From Janthinobacterium saanense (GTDB lineage: Bacteria > Pseudomonadota > Gammaproteobacteria > Burkholderiales > Burkholderiaceae_D), in contig NZ_JACHCI010000004.1 in assembly GCF_014200675.1 (NCBI RefSeq), positions 310,001-374,000 on the forward strand: a DNA stretch of 64,000 bases. Reading direction: 5' to 3'. This document shows positions 56,769-64,000 of the stretch, piece after piece. The translations under genes were made by a program, and so were the position numbers. How positions within the stretch are numbered: position 1 is the first letter of the stretch; every line of letters begins with the position of its first letter. Below the pieces are notes generated by a model. It did not search any database, was not told the origin of the DNA, and worked only from the letters and a program-made list of their open reading frames with translations.

Positions 56769-58722
56769 CGTGGCGCTGGACGCCTTGTTTTCCCATTTCG
56801 ATGGCCTCGCCGAGGCCGGCCATGTGCGCCGTTTGAGCGCGGCGTTTGCCCGCTTTATCGCCAGCCTGGAGCAAGACGCATCCGATGCACCAGCGCTGGG
56901 CGTGGCCTGCATGGTGCTGTCCGAACTCGAAGGGCGCGGGCATAGCTGTCTGATGCTCGACGAGCTGGCCGATGGCCCATCGCAGCTGATGGGCTGGCAG
57001 GAAGAATTGTGGCAGGACTTGCTGGCTATTTCCGGCCCGCTGCCCGAGACGCTTGAGGCCTGGCACGCGCTGCTGGCCCGCGCGCCGCAAGTGTGGCCGG
57101 TGAGGGACGACGACCTGCAGCAGCCGCTGGTGCTCGATGGCGCACGCCTGTATCTGCGCCGCTACTGGCGCGATGAAACCTTGGTTGGCCAGCGCATCGC
57201 CGAGCGGGCGGGCATCACCGTGACACCGCCTTTGGCGCAGGTGCGCCGCTGGCTCGATATCCTGTTCGACCAGCCCACGCCCGACGGCGGCCCGGACTGG
57301 CAAAAAACGGCGTGCGCGATTGCCATGCGCGGCAAGGTGGCCATCATCACGGGCGGCCCGGGCACGGGCAAGACTTATACGGTGGCCAGTTTGCTGACCT
57401 TGCTGTTTGCCGTGTCGGCGCAGCCGGAGCAGCTGCGCATCGCGCTGGCCGCGCCGACCGGCAAGGCGGCGGCGCGGCTGAAGCAATCGATAGACAAGGC
57501 CTTGACGGGGCTGGCGGCAAAGACGGGCGACAGCTTGCCGCTGCTGGAACTGGCCAAACGCATGGGGCCCGCGCGTACCCTGCATAGCCTGCTCGGCGCG
57601 CGGCCCGATACGCGCGCCTTCCAGCATCACGCGGGCAATCCACTCGATGTCGATGTGCTCATCGTCGACGAAGCGTCGATGGTGCACCTGGAAATGATGG
57701 CCTCCCTGCTCGATGCCCTGCCATCCACCGCGCTGCTGGTCCTGCTGGGCGACAAGGATCAGCTGGCGTCTGTGGAAGCGGGCGCCGTGCTGGGCGACCT
57801 GTGCCACGATGCGCAGGCGGGCGGCTATACGGCCGACACCATCGCCTATGTGCAGGCGGCCAGCGGCGTGCAGATTCCGGCGCAGTTTGCAGGTAGCGCC
57901 GGCGCGCTGGCGCAGCAGACGGTCATGCTGCGCCACAGCCACCGTTTCAGCGGGCCGATCGGCGAACTGGCGCTTGCCGTCAACGCGGGCCAGCCACGGC
58001 TGGCGCAGCAATGCCTGGCCAGTGACAGCGGTGGACAAGTGGCGTGGCTGGCTGCGGCGCAGCCGGACGACGTGCTGCGCCTGGCCCTGCGCGGGCGTGC
58101 CGATGCGCCCGGTGGTTATCAGCCTTATCTGGCGCTGGTCAATGCGGGCCCGGATGGTGAATATGCGCAGCATGACGACTGGGTGCGCAAGGTGCTGCAC
58201 AGCTTTGAAGCCTTCCGCATCCTGTGCGCCGTGCGCGAAGGCGAGTGGGGCGTGGCCGGCTTGAATACGGCGATAGAACTGCGGCTGGAAAAAGAAGGGC
58301 TGATACGCCGCAGCGAATGGTATGTGGGGCGCCCCGTGATGGTCACGCGCAACGACTACGCCACCGGCGTATTCAATGGCGACATCGGCCTGACCTTGCG
58401 CGACCCTGCCCGGCCGGGGTCCTTGCGCGTGTATTTCCTGGAAGGCGAGACGGTGCGCAGCGTGCTGGCGACGCGTTTGCGCCACGTGGAAACGGCGTTC
58501 GCCATGACGGTGCATAAATCGCAGGGCTCGGAATTTCGCCACACGGTGCTGGTGCTGCCGCAGGAAGGCGGCGCCATGCTGGCGCGCGAACTGGTCTACA
58601 CCGGCATCACGCGCGCTCGCGATTTCTTCACCCTGGTGTCGCCCACGCAGGCGGTGCTGTTCGACGCTATTCTGCGCCGCACCCAGCGCGCCAGCGGCTT
58701 GCGGGGGCTGATCGGCACCTAG
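56758..58722 (+). CDS. recD: Exodeoxyribonuclease V subunit alpha (RecD)
   Basis: A 654-residue SF1B helicase. Walker A is G-G-P-G-T-G-K-T at residues 199-206; Walker B appears as V-L-I-V-D-E-A-S-M-V near 300, motif III as L-L-G-D-K-D-Q-L-A-S-V near 335, and the C-terminal motifs as A-M-T-V-H-K-S-Q-G-S-E and Y-T-G-I-T-R-A-R. The frame is open upstream to 56425, but that stretch lies inside recB; the ATG at 56758, overlapping the recB end by eleven bases, gives a normal RecD N-terminus. It ends the operon and converges with an esterase gene. Confidence 0.94.
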   Translation: MKHDVALDALFSHFDGLAEAGHVRRLSAAFARFIASLEQDASDAPALGVACMVLSELEGRGHSCLMLDELADGPSQLMGWQEELWQDLLAISGPLPETLEAWHALLARAPQVWPVRDDDLQQPLVLDGARLYLRRYWRDETLVGQRIAERAGITVTPPLAQVRRWLDILFDQPTPDGGPDWQKTACAIAMRGKVAIITGGPGTGKTYTVASLLTLLFAVSAQPEQLRIALAAPTGKAAARLKQSIDKALTGLAAKTGDSLPLLELAKRMGPARTLHSLLGARPDTRAFQHHAGNPLDVDVLIVDEASMVHLEMMASLLDALPSTALLVLLGDKDQLASVEAGAVLGDLCHDAQAGGYTADTIAYVQAASGVQIPAQFAGSAGALAQQTVMLRHSHRFSGPIGELALAVNAGQPRLAQQCLASDSGGQVAWLAAAQPDDVLRLALRGRADAPGGYQPYLALVNAGPDGEYAQHDDWVRKVLHSFEAFRILCAVREGEWGVAGLNTAIELRLEKEGLIRRSEWYVGRPVMVTRNDYATGVFNGDIGLTLRDPARPGSLRVYFLEGETVRSVLATRLRHVETAFAMTVHKSQGSEFRHTVLVLPQEGGAMLARELVYTGITRARDFFTLVSPTQAVLFDAILRRTQRASGLRGLIGT

Positions 58723-58726
58723 CGCA

Positions 58727-59719
58727 TCAGTCGCCCGGTGGCGTAGCCAGCATCCTGCCCAGCGCCGCCGCCAGGTCGGCATGGTATTGCGTGGCTATCG
58801 CGCTGTCCACGAAATCGAAGCCGTGGATGGCGCCCGGGTAGACATGCGTTTCCACGGGCACGCTGGCGCGCGACAGGCGTAGCGCATAGGTCACGTCTTC
58901 TTCGAGAAACAGGTCGAGCGCGCCGACGGCGATGAAGGTGGGTGGCAGCGCTGCCAGGTCCGGGACGAGGGCAGGCGCAAAATATGGCTGCCATTCGTCC
59001 TTGAACGTTACGCCCCGCAAGGCCGACCAGGCAAACTGGTTGTGGCTGGCGGTCCAGACGAATTCGCCCGTGCTCGGGTTCTGCACGGGGGCAGCAACAC
59101 TGCCCGTCCTGGGATCGAGCATCGGATAAATCAGCACCTGGCCAGCCAGCCGATATTCTGCCCGGTCGCGCGCCAGCAGCGCAAGCATGGCCGCCAGGCC
59201 GCCGCCCGCGCTCTCGCCCATGACGATGATGCGGGCCGGATCGAGACCCAGTTCATGCGCATGCTTGACCAGCCAGGCCAGCGCCGCATACGCATCGTGC
59301 AAGGGTGCGGGGAATGGCGACTCGGGAGCCAGCCGGTACTGCACGCTGAGCACCAGTGCCTGATGCTGCTGCGCCATGGCCTGGTTCGCCCTTGAAAACA
59401 TGTCGGGCGTGCCGGAAATGAAACCGCTCGCATGCAGGAACAAAATCGCGGGCAAGGGGTGATCCACGGCCTGTTGCGGGCGATGGATCAGCAGCCGCAA
59501 CTGCTTGCCATCGGGGCCGCCTGCAATCATGCGCTCTTCCCATGGCGCGTCAGTTGCCTGTGCATCGGCAGGGAAGAGCTGGGCCAGGCTGGCGCGGTAT
59601 TGCGTGATGCCTTGCTTTGCCGGGTCGAATGCGGCGAACGCCTGCGCAAGCGGGCGCGCGGCCGGGTCAACCAGGGGCAGGGTGGTCTGTGCCGGATTGC
59701 TCATTATCGTATTGCTCAT
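58727..59719 (-). CDS. Alpha/beta hydrolase, HSL-type esterase with altered oxyanion motif
   Basis: A 330-residue esterase. The nucleophile elbow G-E-S-A-G-G-G lies near residue 170, with a late Asp in V-G-A-L-D-L-F and His in A-I-H-G-F-D-F. The usual H-G-G-G oxyanion motif reads H-A-S-G-F here (about residue 95), which is unusual for the family. It follows the SDR gene by 13 bases on the minus strand, so the two form one operon probably controlled by the divergent HxlR regulator. Substrate is unknown. Confidence 0.85.
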   Translation of the reverse strand: MSNTIMSNPAQTTLPLVDPAARPLAQAFAAFDPAKQGITQYRASLAQLFPADAQATDAPWEERMIAGGPDGKQLRLLIHRPQQAVDHPLPAILFLHASGFISGTPDMFSRANQAMAQQHQALVLSVQYRLAPESPFPAPLHDAYAALAWLVKHAHELGLDPARIIVMGESAGGGLAAMLALLARDRAEYRLAGQVLIYPMLDPRTGSVAAPVQNPSTGEFVWTASHNQFAWSALRGVTFKDEWQPYFAPALVPDLAALPPTFIAVGALDLFLEEDVTYALRLSRASVPVETHVYPGAIHGFDFVDSAIATQYHADLAAALGRMLATPPGD

Positions 59720-59732
59720 GGCATGGTTCCCA

Positions 59733-60461
59733 TCAGGCGGTCATGCCGCCATCGACGCACAGCTCCACGCCGGCCACGAAGCTGCTGTCGTTACTGGCCA
59801 GGAACAGCGCGGCGGCGGCCACTTCCTCGGCGCGGCCCAGGCGTTTCAAGGGAATTTTATCGGTTAAAAAGCGCCGCACTTCTGCGCTGGCGTTGTCGAA
59901 CATCGGCGTGTCGGTGGGGCCGGGGCTCAGCGTATTGACGCGGATGCCCAGGCCTGCCAGTTCATGCGTCCAGGTGCGCGCATACGAGCGCACGGCCGCC
60001 TTGGTGGCGGAATAGGTGCCGTAACCAGGGTTGCCGATATTGCCGGCAATCGAACCGACCAACACGATGGCGCCGCCGCTGCCCATTTGCAGGACGGCCC
60101 GCTGCACCGTCAGCACCATGCCGCGCACATTCAGGTCGAAAGCCTGGTCGAAGTGTGCTTCAGTGGTACCGTCCAGGGTGGAAAATTCCGACACGCCGGA
60201 CGAAGTGACGAGAATGTCGAGTGGCTTTCCAGTTTGCCTGACGATCTCGAACAGGCGCTCAAGGTCGCCGCTGCTGGTGACGTCGCCCTGCACAGCCCTT
60301 GCCCGCTCGCCGATCAGGGCGACGGCTGCATCGAGCTGCGCCTGGCGGCGGCCTGTGATGAACACCTGCGCGCCTTCGTTGGCAAAGCGGCGGGCGATGG
60401 CCAGCCCGATGCCGCTGCTGCCTCCGGTAACGAGGGCGGTTTTTCCTTCAAGTTTCAACAT
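59733..60461 (-). CDS. SDR-family NAD(P)-dependent oxidoreductase
   Basis: A 242-residue classical short-chain dehydrogenase. The cofactor motif T-G-G-S-S-G-I-G-L-A lies at about residues 12-21. The catalytic Ser, Tyr and Lys lie in V-G-S-I-A-G-N-I-G-N-P-G-Y-G-T-Y-S-A-T-K near 135-155. L-S-P-G-P-T-D-T-P near 180 is also typical. It acts on a carbonyl or alcohol not identifiable here. It heads the operon with the esterase, and its promoter shares the 100-base divergent region with the HxlR gene. Confidence 0.9.
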   Translation of the reverse strand: MLKLEGKTALVTGGSSGIGLAIARRFANEGAQVFITGRRQAQLDAAVALIGERARAVQGDVTSSGDLERLFEIVRQTGKPLDILVTSSGVSEFSTLDGTTEAHFDQAFDLNVRGMVLTVQRAVLQMGSGGAIVLVGSIAGNIGNPGYGTYSATKAAVRSYARTWTHELAGLGIRVNTLSPGPTDTPMFDNASAEVRRFLTDKIPLKRLGRAEEVAAAALFLASNDSSFVAGVELCVDGGMTA

Positions 60462-60501
60462 GGTGCATTCCTTGCTGTGGGGGGGAATGGTTCATGATAC
60501 A

Positions 60502-60553
60502 TTTCGTATATCTGGTGTCAATTACGCACCAACTATGAATCAGATATACGAAA
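60502..60553. promoter_or_regulatory. Perfect 13-bp inverted repeat, probable HxlR operator
   Basis: TTTCGTATATCTG (60502-60514) is the exact reverse complement of CAGATATACGAAA (60541-60553). The arms lie 26 bases apart, so each can overlap one of the two divergent promoters. A smaller GGTG-N9-CACC dyad sits between them. The position fits an operator for the HxlR regulator starting at 60564. Confidence 0.7.
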
Positions 60554-60563
60554 GGAAACCGAG

Positions 60564-60932
60564 ATGAGCTCGAATGTCGCGATGGACCTCGCCGAAATCA
60601 GCAGCACGCGGCCGGTGCTGGAGCAGGTCGCCAACAAGTGGTCGGTGCTGATTTTGACCGTGCTGTGTACCGAACCTTCGCGCTTCAATGCCATCAAGCG
60701 GCGACTGGACCCCATCACGCACAAGGCGCTGACGGAGGCCTTGCGCCGCCTGGAAAGAAACGGGCTGGTGCACCGGCGCGTCATCCCCACGTCGCAAGTG
60801 GCCGTGGTGTATTCGATCACGCCGCTGGGCCGCACCTTGCAGCAACCGTTCGTGGCGCTGGTGGCGTGGGCTGCCGAACATGGCGGCAGCATCGAACAGG
60901 CGCAGCTGGCTTTCGATGCGCGGCCGCTGTAG
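60564..60932 (+). CDS. HxlR-family transcriptional regulator
   Basis: A 122-residue winged-helix regulator. The pattern V-L-E-Q-V-A-N-K-W-S-V-L-I-L-T-V-L near residues 18-34, R-F-N-A-I-K-R-R-L near 40, L-T-E-A-L-R-R-L-E-R-N-G-L-V near 56 and Y-S-I-T-P-L-G-R-T-L near 88 is diagnostic. The family often senses aldehydes, quinones or oxidants and controls a divergent oxidoreductase, as here (SDR plus esterase). A GAAAGGA site precedes ATG 60564, partly inside the operator arm, so binding could also affect its own expression. Confidence 0.92.
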   Translation: MSSNVAMDLAEISSTRPVLEQVANKWSVLILTVLCTEPSRFNAIKRRLDPITHKALTEALRRLERNGLVHRRVIPTSQVAVVYSITPLGRTLQQPFVALVAWAAEHGGSIEQAQLAFDARPL

Positions 60933-60940
60933 CTGGCTTG

Positions 60941-61837
60941 TTATCGCTGCGGCGCCAGCGTGGGCGCCACCAGCCTGGCCACTTCCAGGAAGGCATTCGT
61001 GGCCGGCGTGTTCTGGCGCCGGTCGCGCACGGCCAGGCCGACCTTGCGGCTGACGGGCGGGGCTAGCGGCACGGCGACCAGGTCGGGATATTGCTGCTGC
61101 AGGCGCTGGGGCAACGCCAGTTCGGCCACGATGGACACGCCATCGCCGCGGTTGACCATGTCGAGGATGGTGATGATCTGGCTGATATGGTAGGGCACTT
61201 GCGGTTGCAGGCCGGCGTTGGCGAACAGCGGTTCGATCAGGATCGCGCAGCCCGCCTCGGACATGATGAACGGCCCTTCGCATAGCTGTGCCAGGGTGAT
61301 GGCGGGCAGTTGCGCCAGCGGATGGCTGCGCGGCACCAGCGCCATCAGCTGGTCTTCCACCAGCGGCACGGTGTCGAACCGTTCGTCGGGCAGCACCACG
61401 AAACCCACGTCGACGCGGCGTTCGCGTATCCATTGTATGACTTCATGGTCGCCGCCTTCGTCGATGCGCAGGACGATGCCTGGGTAACTATGCCGAAATT
61501 GCGCCATGATGGCCGGCAGCAGATTCAACGAGGCGGTCGGGCCGAAGGAGCCGATGCGCAAGGAGCCCTGGTGCTGGCCCAGCACGTCGGCCGCTTCCTG
61601 GCGCATCGCTTCGGACAGTCCCAGGATTTCGCGCGCGCGCAGCAGCAAGTGGCGGCCCACTTCCGTCAGTTCTGCCGAGGCCTGGTGGCGCACGATCAAG
61701 TCCACGCCCATTTCTTTTTCCAGCGCTTTCAAGGCGTGCGAGACGGCCGACTGGCTGATGCCCAGCCGCGCGGCGGCCGCCGAGAAACCGTGCAGTTCGG
61801 CCACCAGGGTAAAAATTTCCAGTTGCGTGAAGGTCAT
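60941..61837 (-). CDS. LysR-family transcriptional regulator
   Basis: A 298-residue LysR regulator. The helix-turn-helix A-A-A-R-L-G-I-S-Q-S-A-V-S-H-A-L-K-A-L-E lies near residues 20-39, and the effector domain starts G-S-L-R-I-G-S-F-G near 93. It is divergent from an EamA-type exporter gene, with a set of repeated half-sites in between, which suggests that it controls that exporter. Its 3' end nearly meets the HxlR gene. Confidence 0.92.
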   Translation of the reverse strand: MTFTQLEIFTLVAELHGFSAAAARLGISQSAVSHALKALEKEMGVDLIVRHQASAELTEVGRHLLLRAREILGLSEAMRQEAADVLGQHQGSLRIGSFGPTASLNLLPAIMAQFRHSYPGIVLRIDEGGDHEVIQWIRERRVDVGFVVLPDERFDTVPLVEDQLMALVPRSHPLAQLPAITLAQLCEGPFIMSEAGCAILIEPLFANAGLQPQVPYHISQIITILDMVNRGDGVSIVAELALPQRLQQQYPDLVAVPLAPPVSRKVGLAVRDRRQNTPATNAFLEVARLVAPTLAPQR

Positions 61838-61850
61838 GGCAGGTTGATGT

Positions 61851-61877
61851 ATGAGTAAAAGCTCATTATTTCATGAG
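61851..61877. promoter_or_regulatory. Three ATGAG/CTCAT half-sites spaced 11 bp, candidate LysR operator
   Basis: ATGAG 61851-61855, CTCAT 61862-61866 and ATGAG 61873-61877 alternate in orientation, each 11 bases (one helical turn) from the next. The second and third extend to AGCTCAT-N6-ATGAGCT (61860-61879). The group lies between the divergent LysR and exporter genes. Confidence 0.6.
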
Positions 61878-61952
61878 CTGACATTAGTATTAATATATAG
61901 GCTGACAGCCCGCCGCGCAAGCGGCATGACAGACTGCATCACAGGAAAATCT

Positions 61953-62882
61953 ATGCGTTCCAGCACCGTATCACCTGCCTCACTCTCCACCGCGCCAGCA
62001 TCGCTCGTGTATATCAAACTGATCTTCGTTGCCCTGTTCTGGGGCGGCACTTTTATTGCCGGCCGCGTGCTGGCGCAGCAGATGCCACCGATGACGGCCG
62101 CCAGCGGGCGCTTCAGCGTGGCCGTGGTATTCCTGTTGCTGCTGGCCTGGAAGTTCGAAGGCGGCTTGCCGCGCCTGGACCGCAAGCAGGTGCTGACGAC
62201 GGCCGCGCTGGGCTTGACGGGTTTCTTCCTGTACAACCTGTTCTTCCTGGCCGCGCTGGCGCGCATGCCGGCTGGCCGCACGGCCCTGTTTGTCGCACTG
62301 AACCCCATCGTCACGGCGCTGGCCTCGGCAGTGCTGCTGCGCGAGCGCCTGGCTTCCATCAAATGGCTGGGCATCATGCTGGCGTTCTGCGGCACGGCCA
62401 TCGTCATCACGCATGGCGACCTGGCCGGTTTGCTGCATGGCACGGGAGGCGGCATCGGTGCCGGCGAAGTCTTCATGTTTTGCGGCATTTCCAGCTGGGC
62501 TGCCTACACCCTGATCGGCCGCGTGGCCTTGAAGGGGCTCTCGCCAGTGGCCGCCACCACCTATGCCGCCATGTGGGGACTGGCTTTCTTGCTGGTGGGC
62601 GCGGCGTTTGAATTTCCAACGGTGGCCTGGCGCAGCTTTGGCTGGCAGGTGTGGGTCTCCATCGCCTACATGGGACTGTTCGGCACGGTGATCGGTTTTG
62701 TCTGGTACTACGAAGGCGTGAAAGCGCTGGGACCATCGCGCACGGCCGTGTTCAATAATCTGGTGCCGGTGTTCGGCATTTTGCTGGCCGCGGTGCTGCT
62801 GGGCGAACCCGTGCTGCTGTCGATGCTGGTGGGAGGGATGGTGACGATTGCGGGCGTGGTGCTGACGAACCGGAAAAATTAA
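61953..62882 (+). CDS. EamA-family (DMT) transporter
   Basis: A 309-residue inner-membrane protein with about ten helices and two EamA repeats (F-W-G-G-T-F-I-A-G-R near residue 30; S-S-W-A-A-Y-T-L-I-G-R near 180; W-Y-Y-E-G-V-K-A-L-G near 255). Members export amino acids or other metabolites. ATG 61953 has AGGAAAA ahead; the in-frame extension to 61851 runs through the regulator half-sites and is rejected. Probably controlled by the divergent LysR protein. Confidence 0.88.
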   Translation: MRSSTVSPASLSTAPASLVYIKLIFVALFWGGTFIAGRVLAQQMPPMTAASGRFSVAVVFLLLLAWKFEGGLPRLDRKQVLTTAALGLTGFFLYNLFFLAALARMPAGRTALFVALNPIVTALASAVLLRERLASIKWLGIMLAFCGTAIVITHGDLAGLLHGTGGGIGAGEVFMFCGISSWAAYTLIGRVALKGLSPVAATTYAAMWGLAFLLVGAAFEFPTVAWRSFGWQVWVSIAYMGLFGTVIGFVWYYEGVKALGPSRTAVFNNLVPVFGILLAAVLLGEPVLLSMLVGGMVTIAGVVLTNRKN

Positions 62883-62904
62883 CCCCAGGCGCTTGCCTGG
62901 GGTT
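62881..62904 (-). terminator. Terminator between exporter and pbpG
   Basis: AACCCCAGGC 62881-62890 pairs perfectly with GCCTGGGGTT 62895-62904 over four bases. On the minus strand it is followed by a T-rich run (TTAATTTTT once the stem is included), so it best serves pbpG. It may also stop the convergent exporter transcript, whose stop codon it overlaps. Confidence 0.8.
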
Positions 62905-62913
62905 GCAAGCAGT

Positions 62914-63786
62914 TTAATGCGCGTGGCGGCGCTTGTGTGCTTTGGCCTTTTTATGGCGGCTGGCCGAGGCGCGCATCACCTTCGGTTCTGCTTCGCCGTT
63001 TTCAATCGCCAGCATGCGGCGCACGTTGACGGCGTCCATCGAGCGTACGGAATTGGCGCGGGCGTTGAGCAGGATCATGGTGGCGAACTTGCCGGCCGAC
63101 TTCAAGCGCATGATCAGGCAGCGGCCTGCTTCATTCGTGAAGCCGGTTTTCGACAGGCCGATATCCCAGCCCTTGGCGCCTACCAGGCGGTTGGTGTTGT
63201 GGTATTCCACATCGCGGCCCTTGATCTGGATCACGTCTTTCTGATCGGTCGTGATGCGGCTGATGTCCGGGTAGCGCGAAGCGGCGACAGCCATCTTGAC
63301 CAGGTCCGACGCGGTCGATTGGTTGTTCGGCGACAAGCCTGTCGGCTCTTCCATCACGGTCTGTTGCATGCCCAGCGCCTTGATCTTGGCATTCACGGCC
63401 ACCGAAAACGCCGTCAGGCCACCCGGATAGTTGCGCGCCAGTGCAGCCGCGGCGCGGTTGTCGGACGACATCAGCGCCAGTTGCAGCACATCGTGGCGGC
63501 TCAGGGTGGCGCCCACGGGCACGCGCGAGGTACTGTGTTTCAGCATATCGACGTCCTCGCGGTCGATACTGATTTCTTCCTTCATGTTCGGCTTGGAATC
63601 GAGCACGACCATGGCTGTCATCAGCTTGGTCAGTGAGGCGATCGGCACCACCATGTTGGCATTTTTTTCAAGCAGGACTTTACCCGTGCCATCTTCGACT
63701 ACCAGTACGGACTGGGAACCGAAGGGCACGGCGATGGCCGCTGTGGAGAGCGTCATCAGCACCGTGGCGATAATTTTTTTGAGCAT
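62914..63786 (-). CDS. pbpG: D-alanyl-D-alanine endopeptidase (PBP7 type)
   Basis: A 290-residue low-molecular-weight penicillin-binding protein of the S11 family, which cleaves peptidoglycan cross-links in the periplasm. It has a signal peptide ending A-I-A near residue 19. The three active-site motifs are intact: S51-L-T-K54, S108-D-N110 and K213-T-G215. The C-terminus is a short Lys/His/Arg-rich tail. ATG 63786 begins a proper signal peptide; the open frame back to 63912 has no ribosome site. The remaining bases to the window end (63787-64000) hold its promoter region and no recognisable gene. Confidence 0.9.
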   Translation of the reverse strand: MLKKIIATVLMTLSTAAIAVPFGSQSVLVVEDGTGKVLLEKNANMVVPIASLTKLMTAMVVLDSKPNMKEEISIDREDVDMLKHSTSRVPVGATLSRHDVLQLALMSSDNRAAAALARNYPGGLTAFSVAVNAKIKALGMQQTVMEEPTGLSPNNQSTASDLVKMAVAASRYPDISRITTDQKDVIQIKGRDVEYHNTNRLVGAKGWDIGLSKTGFTNEAGRCLIMRLKSAGKFATMILLNARANSVRSMDAVNVRRMLAIENGEAEPKVMRASASRHKKAKAHKRRHAH

Positions 63787-64000
63787 GGGATCGTATTTGG
63801 AAAAGCAGTTTTGGGGCGCCACCAGGGCGCTGCGCACAATACCGCGACATACGCCTGCCGCAGCGCAGCATATGTCTTCGGGGCAATAGTTGCCAAGCGT
63901 AGACGATACCATTAAAGTTTGGCCGATGTCTACGCTACAAGGGCTTTACAGGCCGCTTTGCGCCTTGAATCGTAAAATAAATCTGCATTAGGCGTGTAAC

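Noticed and set aside
1..64000. tRNA or rRNA genes, CRISPR arrays, insertion sequences, prophage genes
   Set aside because: No repeat-spacer pattern, transposase, integrase or recognisable structural RNA was seen on either strand; short RNAs could be missed by eye.

Overview
The window looks like chromosome of a high-GC betaproteobacterium, most likely Oxalobacteraceae (Janthinobacterium/Massilia/Duganella type). The grounds are a glucokinase fused to a HexR-like regulator beside a gtsABC-type glucose ABC transporter, a recC-recB-recD operon, an iolC-DUF2090 fusion and uniformly GC-rich third codon positions. No rRNA, tRNA, CRISPR array, prophage or insertion sequence was recognised. About 53 coding sequences are supported, most in tight operons.

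Region by region: (a) 1-5.4 kb: edge of a ricin-type lectin lipoprotein, an orphan branched-chain-type binding protein with a methylmalonate-semialdehyde dehydrogenase, an exported TonB-C/Sel1 protein and a DUF1090 protein. (b) 5.5-7.7 kb: a sugar epimerase/isomerase-fructokinase operon behind a perfect 20-bp palindrome, then a hemerythrin protein. (c) 8.5-22 kb: central sugar metabolism. Transketolase faces a minus-strand run glk-hexR fusion > lacI > gnd > tal; the divergent plus-strand run is a maltoporin-like porin and a glucose-type ABC transporter. Together these import a hexose, phosphorylate it and feed the pentose phosphate pathway. (d) 22-31 kb: an accessory region with two paralogous exported ParB/sulfiredoxin-fold (ParBc_2-like) proteins, two alpha/beta hydrolases, a degraded LytS-type kinase beside an intact LytTR regulator, a DUF885 metallopeptidase-like gene and a HigBA-type toxin-antitoxin pair. 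(e) 31-44.4 kb: a complete myo-inositol island. iolR, iolG and a second dehydrogenase run on the minus strand; a three-gene ABC importer, iolC-DUF2090, iolD, iolE, iolB and iolA run on the plus strand. (f) 44.4-49.6 kb: cyclase-family hydrolase, LysR regulator and a CHASE hybrid histidine kinase. (g) 49.7-58.7 kb: recC, recB and recD, overlapping. (h) 58.7-64 kb: esterase and SDR with a divergent HxlR regulator, a LysR/EamA exporter pair and a PBP7-type endopeptidase.

The most interesting observations are the exported ParBc_2 paralog pair, the decayed LytS kinase with a retained response regulator, tandem hairpins that look like an attenuator before the glucose-binding protein gene, hairpins after the binding-protein gene in both sugar ABC operons, and several clean inverted-repeat operators. 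All functional statements come from reading the sequence and recognising families; no database search was run.
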